From: Gammaproteobacteria bacterium
GTDB lineage: Bacteria > Pseudomonadota > Gammaproteobacteria > Poriferisulfidales > Oxydemutatoraceae
NCBI GenBank assembly: GCA_007570905.1
Contig: RKSI01000077.1
Coordinates: 1 to 9,237, forward strand
DNA length: 9,237 bases
Reading direction: 5' to 3'
Shown here piece by piece: positions 1-5,029 of the stretch (within the stretch, counting starts at the first letter, position 1; each line of letters begins with the position of its first letter). A program made the position numbers and the translations under genes. The notes under the pieces were generated by a model. That model was given only the letters and a program-made list of their open reading frames with translations. It was not told where the DNA came from and ran no database searches.

Positions 1-2241
1 ATAACCGATGCCGACGACTTCCGGCGGCGCACCGGCGCCGACGCCGGTGCCGGCGCAGGCATCGCCATCTGGACGACCACGCCGTGGACACTGCCCGCCA
101 ACCAGGCCGTCGCGCTGCACCCGGAACTGGACTATGTGCTGCTGGAAGGCGTGTTGCCCGATGGCGGCGTGCGCGGCGAGCATGGCGGCGACGCAAACGG
201 CGGCGGCGACGCACGCGGCGGCGGCACACCGGACGGCGATGGCAAACGCATCGGCGTCGTCGTCGCCGAGAGTTTGGCCGAAGCGTGCGCGGCGCGTTAC
301 GGCCTGGCGCAGGCGAGCACGGCGGCGCGTTTCAAGGGCGCCGCGCTGGACGGCCTGCGCCTGCGCCATCCGCTGGACGGGCGCGAGGTGCCAGTGGCGC
401 CCGGCGGCCATGTAACGACCGACGCCGGCACCGGCGCCGTGCACATCGCGCCGGCGCACGGCGCCGACGACCATCTTCTGGGCCTGCGCCACCGGTTGCC
501 CGCGGCGACGCCGGTCGGCGGCGACGGCCTGTTTGACCAAAGCGCGGGCGAACTGGCCGGCAAGCACATCCGCAAGGCCGACGCCGACATCGCCGCCGCG
601 CTCAGGCGGCGCGGCGCGCTGCTGCACGCCGAAGACCACCTGCACAGTTACCCGCACTGCTGGCGCCACAAGACGCCGGTGATTTCGCGCGCGACGCCGC
701 AGTGGTTTGTCGGCATGGAGCACGAACACCTGCTGCAACGCTCGCTGGCGGCGTGCGCCGGCGTGAGGTGGACGCCGGCGTGGGGCCGCGCGCGGATGGA
801 GGGCATGCTGGAGGCGCGCCCCGACTGGTGCGTGTCGCGCCAGCGTCACTGGGGCGTGCCGATTGCGCTGTTCACCGCCAAAAAAGACGGCGCGCCGCAC
901 CCGCGCACGCGCGAATTGATTGAGCGGGTGGCGCGCCTGGTGGAAAAGGACGGCGTGGAGGCGTGGTTTGAACTCGACGCGCGCGAACTGCTGGGCGACG
1001 AGGCGCGCGAATACGACAAGGCGACCGACACGCTGGATGTGTGGTTTGACTCCGGCGTCACCCACGCCTGCGTGCTGGAACGCCGCGACGAACTGGCCAG
1101 CCCCGCCGACCTGTACCTGGAAGGCTCCGACCAGCACCGCGGCTGGTTTCAGTCGTCGCTGCTGACTTCGGTGGCGTGCCGCGGGCGGGCGCCGTACAAG
1201 GGAGTGCTGACGCACGGCTTCACGGTGGACGCGCGCGGGCAGAAGATGTCCAAGTCGCGCGGCAATGTCGTCGCGCCGCAGAAGGTCATCGAGCGCTTCG
1301 GCGCCGATGTGCTGCGGCTGTGGGTGGCGGCGACCGACTTCAGCGGCGAGATGGCGATTTCGGAGGAGATACTGAAACGCACCACCGACGCCTACCGCCG
1401 CATTCGCAACACCGCGCGCTTTCTGCTGGCCAACCTGCACGGCTTTGACCCGGCGCAACACGCGGTGGCGCCGGCGCGAATGCTGGCGCTTGACCGCTGG
1501 GCGGTGGCGGCGGCGGCGGCGTTGCAGCGCGACATCCGCGGCGATTACAGCGAGTATGTGTTTCACCGCATCGTGCACCGGATACACAACTTCTGCACGA
1601 CCGCGATGGGCGGCTTTTACCTGGACATCATCAAGGACCGCCTTTATACCACCGCCGCCGGCGGCGTGCCGCGGCGTTCGGCGCAGACGGCGATGCACCA
1701 CATTGCACAGGCGCTGGCGCGGTGGATTGCGCCGGTGCTGAGTTTCACCGCCGACGAGATACACCGGGCGCTGCCGGGCGGGCCGCGCGACGCGGTCTTT
1801 CTGTACGAGTGGCACGACGGGCTGTTTGACCTGGACGGCGGCGACGCGCTGACGATGGACGAGTGGCGGCGCATCATCGGCATACGCGGCGCCGTCGCCG
1901 GCGAACTGGAGCGGTTGCGGAGCGATGACAGCATCGGCTCGTCGCTGGACGCCGGCGTCGAGATTTTCTGCGACGGCGGCGACCGCCGCGTGCTGGAGGC
2001 GCTGGGCGGCGAACTGCGGTTTGTGATGATTACATCGGAAGCCGCCGTGCGCCCGCTGGCCGACGCCGGCGAAGACGCCGTCGCCGTCGGCGATGCGCTG
2101 AAACTGCGCGTCGTCCACAGCGGCGGCATGAAGTGCCGGCGCTGCTGGCACCACCGCGAAGAACTCACCGACGGGCGCGACCTGTGCGACCGCTGCATAA
2201 CCAATATCAACGGCGCCGGCGAGGTGCGGCTTTATGCGTAA
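1..2241 (+). CDS. ileS: Isoleucyl-tRNA synthetase, 3' part (5' end outside window)
   Basis: Charges tRNA-Ile with isoleucine in the cytoplasm and edits mischarged valine. The frame is open from base 1, so this is a fragment of 746 codons that lacks the N-terminal HIGH motif. Visible parts in order: the CP1 editing-domain signature IWTTTPWTLPAN (about bases 67-102) and the VTTDAGTGAVHIAPAHG block (about 412-462); WFDSGVTH and GSDQHRGWFQSSL ahead of the catalytic KMSKS loop (1243-1257); the anticodon-binding helical domain with FYLDIIKDR and SFTADE; and a C-terminal zinc finger with Cys codons at 2134, 2143, 2185 and 2194 (KCRRCWHH and LCDRC). A Gly/Asp-rich stretch at 163-243 has no counterpart in E. 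coli IleRS as I recall it. The stop overlaps the start of lspA by 8 bases, so the two are probably one operon. Confidence 0.98.
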   Translation: MTDADDFRRRTGADAGAGAGIAIWTTTPWTLPANQAVALHPELDYVLLEGVLPDGGVRGEHGGDANGGGDARGGGTPDGDGKRIGVVVAESLAEACAARYGLAQASTAARFKGAALDGLRLRHPLDGREVPVAPGGHVTTDAGTGAVHIAPAHGADDHLLGLRHRLPAATPVGGDGLFDQSAGELAGKHIRKADADIAAALRRRGALLHAEDHLHSYPHCWRHKTPVISRATPQWFVGMEHEHLLQRSLAACAGVRWTPAWGRARMEGMLEARPDWCVSRQRHWGVPIALFTAKKDGAPHPRTRELIERVARLVEKDGVEAWFELDARELLGDEAREYDKATDTLDVWFDSGVTHACVLERRDELASPADLYLEGSDQHRGWFQSSLLTSVACRGRAPYKGVLTHGFTVDARGQKMSKSRGNVVAPQKVIERFGADVLRLWVAATDFSGEMAISEEILKRTTDAYRRIRNTARFLLANLHGFDPAQHAVAPARMLALDRWAVAAAAALQRDIRGDYSEYVFHRIVHRIHNFCTTAMGGFYLDIIKDRLYTTAAGGVPRRSAQTAMHHIAQALARWIAPVLSFTADEIHRALPGGPRDAVFLYEWHDGLFDLDGGDALTMDEWRRIIGIRGAVAGELERLRSDDSIGSSLDAGVEIFCDGGDRRVLEALGGELRFVMITSEAAVRPLADAGEDAVAVGDALKLRVVHSGGMKCRRCWHHREELTDGRDLCDRCITNINGAGEVRLYA
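163..243 (+). repeat. Gly/Asp-rich low-complexity insertion inside ileS
   Basis: About 27 in-frame codons dominated by GGC and GAC, with the 12-mer GGCGGCGACGCA occurring twice (from about 184 and 202). It lies in the CP1 editing domain between the strand ending YVLLEGVLPD and the strand RIGVVVAE, where other IleRS proteins have a short turn. It reads as a local trinucleotide-type expansion tolerated in a surface loop. Confidence 0.6.
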
Positions 2242-2719
2242 CTGGCTGAGGTTGTCGCTGGCGGCGGTGGTGATTGACCAGGCGACGAAGTTTGCCGCCG
2301 TGCAGTGGCTGGCGCTGCACACGCCGCAGCCGCTGCTGCCGTCGTTCAACCTGACGCTGGTCTATAACCGCGGCGCCGCGTTCAGTCTGCTGAGCGACGC
2401 CGGTGGCTGGCAGCGCTGGTTTTTCATCGGCGCGGCGCTGGCGGTGTCGGCGCTGCTGTGGTCGTGGCTGGCGCGGCTCGGCCCCGGCGACAAAACCGCC
2501 GCCGCCGCCCAAAATCAGCGACAGGCCGGCGGCGCCGTCGGCAACGCGATAGACCGCTTGTTTCGCGGCCATGTCGTGGACTTTCTCGACCTGTATTACG
2601 GCCTCTATCACTGGCCCGCGTTCAATGTCGCCGACGCCTGCATCACCGCCGGCGCGCTGCTCATCATCGCCGTCGCCGTAACCGACCGGGAGGAAAAAGA
2701 TGGAAGTGCTGCTGGCTAA
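2234..2719 (+). CDS. lspA: Lipoprotein signal peptidase (signal peptidase II), with a disrupted membrane helix
   Basis: Inner-membrane aspartyl protease that removes the signal peptide of prolipoproteins after lipidation. The protein has 161 residues, close to the usual 160-165. The start is supported by GAGGT at 2221-2225, eight bases before the ATG. Family landmarks are present: VVIDQATKF (12-20), NRGAAFSLL (45-53), GGWQRWFF (57-64), AVGNAIDRL (101-109), VVDF with the first catalytic Asp at 116, and FNVADA with the second at 134. The oddity is the segment just before AVGN. Where the family has a hydrophobic helix (E. coli AYALIIGGALGN), this protein reads AAAAQNQRQAGGAVGN. The reverse complement of six codons (2510-2527) restores GLSLIL in exact frame, which points to a micro-inversion. 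As written the enzyme may not fold in the membrane. The gene overlaps ileS by 8 and ispH by 20 bases. Confidence 0.95.
   Translation: MRNWLRLSLAAVVIDQATKFAAVQWLALHTPQPLLPSFNLTLVYNRGAAFSLLSDAGGWQRWFFIGAALAVSALLWSWLARLGPGDKTAAAAQNQRQAGGAVGNAIDRLFRGHVVDFLDLYYGLYHWPAFNVADACITAGALLIIAVAVTDREEKDGSAAG
2504..2533. other. 18-bp inverted core between 6-bp inverted repeats, inside lspA
   Basis: GCCGCC at 2504-2509 and GGCGGC at 2528-2533 form a perfect inverted repeat around the core 2510-2527. On the + strand the 30 bases encode AAQNQRQAGG. Their reverse complement encodes AAGLSLILGG, which with the following AVGNAIDRL gives the family-typical LspA sequence at nearly the expected length (45 residues from QRWFF to GN against 44 in E. 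coli). The inversion keeps the frame because the core is six whole codons in phase. Whether this is a real genomic inversion, a phase-variable switch or an assembly or amplification artefact cannot be told from one sequence. Confidence 0.8.
2688..2693 (+). promoter_or_regulatory. Ribosome binding site of ispH inside the lspA 3' end
   Basis: GGGAGG lies six bases upstream of the ATG at 2700, inside the last codons of lspA. It fixes the ispH start despite the 20-base overlap with lspA. Confidence 0.75.
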
Positions 2720-3824
2720 TCCGCGCGGCTTTTGCGCCGGCGTTGACCGCGCGATTGAGATTGTCGAGCGCGCGCTGGAGACGCTCGGCCCGCCGATTTA
2801 TGTGCGCCACGAGGTGGTGCACAACCGCTTTGTCGTCGATACGCTGCGCGGCAAGGGCGCGGTTTTTGTCGAGGAACTGAAAAGCGTTCCCGACGGCGCC
2901 GTCGTTATTTTCAGCGCCCACGGCGTGTCGCGCGCGGTGCGCGACGAGGCGCGGCGGCGGCGGCTGAAAGTGCTTGACGCCACCTGCCCGCTGGTTACCA
3001 AGGTGCACCTTGAAGTCGTGCGCAACAGCCGCGAGGGGCTGGAAACCATACTCGTCGGCCACCGCGGCCACCCGGAAGTGGCGGGCACCATGGGGCAGTG
3101 TGACGAAGGCGGTGCAGGTGCAGGCGGCAGCGCCAGCGCCAGCGACGGCAATGGCGACAGCGGCAGTTGCAGCAGCGGCGGCGGCGGTGGCAGCGGTGTC
3201 GGTGGCAGCGGTGTCGGCGGTGGCAGCAGCGGCGGCGGCAATGGCGATAGCAGCAGCGGCAGTGGCGGTGGCAGCAGTGGCGGCGGCGGCGGCACAATCC
3301 ACCTCGTGGAAACGGTCGCCGACGCCCGCGCGGTGCGCGTGCGCGACCCGGCGCGGCTGGCCTTTGTTACCCAGACGACGCTGTCGGTGGACGACACCGC
3401 CGACATCGTCGCGGTGCTGGAGCGGCGCTTCCCGGACATCCGCCGCCCGCGCAAGGACGACATCTGCTACGCCACGCAGAACCGGCAAAACGCCGTCAAG
3501 CAACTGGTCGGGACATGCGACCTGATTCTGATTGTCGGCTCGCGCAACAGTTCCAATTCCAACCGCCTGCTGGAAATCGCGCTGAAACGCGGCGTCGAGG
3601 CGCACCTGATAGACGGCGCCGCCGAAATCCGCCGTGAATGGCTCGACGGCAAACACCGCATCGGCCTGTCGGCGGGCGCATCGGCGCCGGAAACGCTGGT
3701 GCAGGCCGTCGTCGCCGAACTGGAAAACCGCGGCGCACAACGCATCAACGAAGTCGCCGGCATAGAGGAAACCGTCACCTTCCCGCTGCCAAAAGAACTG
3801 CGCCCCGGCGGCGATTTGGCTTGA
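2700..3824 (+). CDS. ispH: 4-hydroxy-3-methylbut-2-enyl diphosphate reductase with a Gly/Ser-rich insertion
   Basis: Last enzyme of the MEP pathway: an iron-sulfur protein that reduces HMBPP to isopentenyl and dimethylallyl diphosphate. All key residues are visible: cluster cysteines C12 (GFCAGVDRA), C96 (DATCPLVTKVH) and C256 (DICYATQNRQ), substrate-binding H41 (RHEVVHN), H74 (FSAHGVS) and H124, and the proton donor E126 (GHPEV). Up to residue 133 the numbering matches E. coli IspH exactly. A Gly/Ser/Asp-rich insertion of about 60 residues then follows (about 135-198) before the fold resumes at TIHLVE, so the protein has 374 residues against about 316. The third cluster cysteine is shifted from 197 to 256. 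The frame stays open and conserved after the insertion, so the gene appears functional. A good SD (GGGAGG) sits six bases upstream. The final codons (PGGDLA and stop) lie in a 39-bp repeat found again at 4884. There is no fkpB between lspA and ispH, unlike E. coli. Confidence 0.96.
   Translation: MEVLLANPRGFCAGVDRAIEIVERALETLGPPIYVRHEVVHNRFVVDTLRGKGAVFVEELKSVPDGAVVIFSAHGVSRAVRDEARRRRLKVLDATCPLVTKVHLEVVRNSREGLETILVGHRGHPEVAGTMGQCDEGGAGAGGSASASDGNGDSGSCSSGGGGGSGVGGSGVGGGSSGGGNGDSSSGSGGGSSGGGGGTIHLVETVADARAVRVRDPARLAFVTQTTLSVDDTADIVAVLERRFPDIRRPRKDDICYATQNRQNAVKQLVGTCDLILIVGSRNSSNSNRLLEIALKRGVEAHLIDGAAEIRREWLDGKHRIGLSAGASAPETLVQAVVAELENRGAQRINEVAGIEETVTFPLPKELRPGGDLA
3103..3294 (+). repeat. GGC/AGC/GGT low-complexity insertion in ispH
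   Basis: About 190 bases built mainly from GGC, AGC, GGT and GAC codons, encoding a flexible Gly/Ser-rich linker. It contains an exact 15-bp tandem duplication (GGTGGCAGCGGTGTC at 3186-3200 and 3201-3215, encoding GGSGV twice), and the phrase AATGGCGA.AGC occurs at about 3150 and 3240. It replaces the roughly eight-residue turn YSNPEGGM of E. coli IspH. Local slippage or duplication is the likely origin. Confidence 0.85.
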
Positions 3825-3842
3825 CGGGCGCGAGGGCGTACA
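3804..3842. repeat. 39-bp direct repeat, left copy (end of ispH)
   Basis: Identical over 39 bases to 4884-4922, exactly 1080 bases downstream. This copy contains the last six ispH codons (PGGDLA) and their TGA stop, then continues to GCGTACA. The next bases are GG, so the -10-like hexamer here reads TACAGG and is probably inactive. Identity stops abruptly on both sides. Confidence 0.95.
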
Positions 3843-3881
3843 GGCAGACAGCCGCCGGACTTGCCGGAAATTGCCCGGAAC

Positions 3882-4319
3882 TTACTGCTCTTTGCGGGCC
3901 GGAAAAATTTCGCCCTTGCGGGCCAGCCTCATCATCAGGACGGCAAGCCGGTTTCTTTCAACCTGACTGTCGGGCCAATCGAGAATCTCGGCATGCGAGG
4001 GATTGTTCTCTGCCGGACAGTGCTCAACACGAAGATCCGAGACAACATTCTTTCTCACTGCGCCAACCTGAAGAACGGCGAAGCGTCCGTTTCTGGCAAG
4101 CCCGTATCCTGTTGAAATCATTTCCCGCCGTATCCGGCCCACCTGGCCTTGCCGCTCTCCCTCAAAGCGCTCCACCCACTGGACGGACAATCCGGACTCG
4201 CCTTCCCGGAGTTCAAATGCCTTGGGTGAAATCCTGTCCCCTTCACAAGCCGAAGGCTTGCAATACCGGGCAACATGATGATGATCGGCAATCATCATAA
4301 CGGCCATCGGGACGCTCAC
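3882..4319 (-). CDS. Hypothetical protein, downstream partner of a two-gene module
   Basis: A soluble protein of 145 residues with no signal peptide or membrane segment. It has the texture of a real conserved protein: HVARYCKPS near the N-terminus (about residues 15-23), then GLSVQWVERF, GYGLARNGRFAVLQVGAVR, LRVEHCPAENNPSHAEI and a C-terminal MMRLARKGEIFPA. From memory these blocks recur in a widespread unannotated bacterial family (pattern HVxRYCKPS, LSVNWLE, NGRFAVLNVG, PSHAxI) that lies beside a second hypothetical gene, as here. I know of no established function. The start is GTG at 4319, overlapping the TGA stop of the upstream gene by four bases (GTGA), so translation is probably coupled. 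A later ATG (residue 5, 8 or 9) is possible. The gene converges on ispH with 57 bases between the stops. Confidence 0.8.
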   Translation of the reverse strand: MSVPMAVMMIADHHHVARYCKPSACEGDRISPKAFELREGESGLSVQWVERFEGERQGQVGRIRREMISTGYGLARNGRFAVLQVGAVRKNVVSDLRVEHCPAENNPSHAEILDWPDSQVERNRLAVLMMRLARKGEIFPARKEQ

Positions 4320-4822
4320 CGGTCCAGCCCCCGCTGACGCAACGCGCGTATGACATCAAGACAGCACCCCTGCCCGTACATCTGCTCGGGATTTTCCGCA
4401 TCCGACCCGGGCAGAATGGCGGCATAAATCACTTGCCCATCGGGCTGGAAACTCAATCCGATGTCCCGGTCGCCTCCGAGATTCCAGCTCGCCCCGAGAA
4501 TTCCATCCGGGGAAAACCCGAGAACAGGCTCGCTCATTTCCTGAAACAAATAGATGAATTCCGCATAACCGCGAACCGAATCCGGATTAAGCGGCTTGTC
4601 GCCCTCATCCAGTTCTTCCTCGCAGGCCTCGAGGACACGCAACCGCTCTGCGGACTTGCGTCTGCCGGCCATCTCCAGCAAGGCGGAAATGTCCTTGATT
4701 GTGGGGGCGCTTTTCAACGCCTCTTCGGAGACATTCTCCAAAATCAAATCTGCGGGAAGGTTCATTGCTGTTCTGCGCCGGGCACGAAGGGACCGCCTCG
4801 TTCCAAGCGAACCGGAGGACAT
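4316..4822 (-). CDS. Hypothetical protein, upstream partner of a two-gene module
   Basis: A predicted soluble protein of 168 residues, first gene of the - strand pair. I do not recognise a named family. Its first half is helical and charged (LILENVSEEALKSAPTIKD, LLEMAGRRKSAERLRVLEA). The second half looks like a compact strand-rich domain (VLGFSPDGILGASW, RDIGLSFQPDGQVIYAAI). The start at 4822 is chosen for AGGA eight bases upstream. ATG at 4765 (MNLPADLIL) begins the more protein-like sequence and may be the real start, since the 19 residues before it are Arg/Ser-rich and a -10-like hexamer lies very close to 4822. The stop overlaps the GTG of the next gene. The arrangement of two small overlapping genes with lower GC resembles toxin-antitoxin or small defence modules, but nothing in the sequence proves such a role. 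Confidence 0.75.
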   Translation of the reverse strand: MSSGSLGTRRSLRARRRTAMNLPADLILENVSEEALKSAPTIKDISALLEMAGRRKSAERLRVLEACEEELDEGDKPLNPDSVRGYAEFIYLFQEMSEPVLGFSPDGILGASWNLGGDRDIGLSFQPDGQVIYAAILPGSDAENPEQMYGQGCCLDVIRALRQRGLDR

Positions 4823-4836
4823 CCCATCATTCCTAT

Positions 4837-4864
4837 ATTCTATACCAATAGAGGCCGCCTGCAA
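4837..4864 (-). promoter_or_regulatory. Possible promoter of the two-gene module
   Basis: On the - strand TTGCAG (4864-4859), a 16-base spacer and TAGAAT (4842-4837) resemble a sigma-70 promoter; the overlapping TATAGA is another -10 candidate. The hexamer lies so close to the ATG at 4822 that the transcript would be nearly leaderless, or the start at 4765 would be used instead. Confidence 0.3.
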
Positions 4865-4883
4865 GAACGCCGGCAGCGGCGCT

Positions 4884-4922
4884 CCCGGCGGCGATTTGGC
4901 TTGACGGGCGCGAGGGCGTACA
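4884..4922. repeat. 39-bp direct repeat, right copy (tRNA-Ala promoter)
   Basis: Perfect copy of 3804-3842. Here it is followed by AT, which completes a -10 hexamer TACAAT for the tRNA gene. It still carries the ispH-type coda PGGDLA plus stop in an unrelated short frame, which shows that the sequence derives from an ispH-tRNA junction. Confidence 0.95.
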
Positions 4923-4924
4923 AT
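4896..4924 (+). promoter_or_regulatory. Sigma-70-type promoter of the tRNA-Ala gene
   Basis: TTGGCT at 4896-4901 (-35, four of six consensus bases), a 17-base spacer and TACAAT at 4919-4924 (-10, five of six). Transcription would begin near 4931, about seven bases before the mature tRNA. The bases after the -10 are GC-rich at first (GGCCTG), as in stable-RNA promoters. All but the last two bases lie inside the 39-bp repeat. Confidence 0.6.
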
Positions 4925-4937
4925 GGCCTGTGTCACA

Positions 4938-5013
4938 GGGGCCGTAGCTCAGTTGGGAGAGCGCGACATTCGCATTGTCGAGGTCAGGGGTTCAAATCCC
5001 CTCGGCTCCACCA
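4938..5013 (+). tRNA. tRNA-Ala, anticodon CGC, CCA encoded
   Basis: A 76-nt cloverleaf can be folded by eye. The acceptor GGGGCCG pairs with CGGCTCC (5003-5009) and contains the G3:U70 wobble pair that identifies alanine tRNAs. The D stem is GCTC/GAGC (4947-4950 with 4959-4962). The anticodon stem is CGACA/TGTCG (4964-4968 with 4976-4980) around loop TTCGCAT, anticodon CGC at 4971-4973, reading GCG. The T arm is AGGGG-TTCAAAT-CCCCT (4986-5002). Discriminator A and CCA are encoded. GCG is a much-used Ala codon in these genes. Confidence 0.97.
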
Positions 5014-5029
5014 CGACACCGCCGCGCCG

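Larger units (their letters stand above)
3804..4922. mobile_element. Putative accessory cassette bounded by 39-bp direct repeats
   Basis: The 39-bp repeats enclose about 1.04 kb (3843-4883) holding two coupled - strand genes. The enclosed DNA is visibly less GC-rich than its flanks (about 45% in 4501-4560 against about 67% in 3361-3420 by hand count). No transposase, integrase or terminal inverted repeat is visible, so it is not a recognisable insertion sequence. Recombination between the repeats would delete the genes and leave ispH joined to an intact tRNA promoter. That supports acquisition by insertion with duplication of the site, or by recombination with a donor carrying the same flank. 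Confidence 0.5.

Noticed and set aside
2491..2542. Frameshift pair in lspA as the cause of the aberrant residues
   Set aside because: Neither other forward frame gives the family sequence, and total length fits without indels. Only the reverse complement of the 18-bp core restores it.
2664..3740. A long - strand ORF (358 codons) opposite ispH
   Set aside because: It is the antisense of a well-supported IspH. High GC and the GGC tract keep antisense frames open, and the product is Ala/Thr low complexity.
3822..3884. Rho-independent terminator between ispH and the convergent module gene
   Set aside because: Only weak short stems (CCGG/CCGG type) and no U-run on either strand.
4901..4924. TTGACG as the -35 of the tRNA promoter
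   Set aside because: The spacer to TACAAT would be 12 bases, too short for sigma-70. TTGGCT five bases upstream gives 17.
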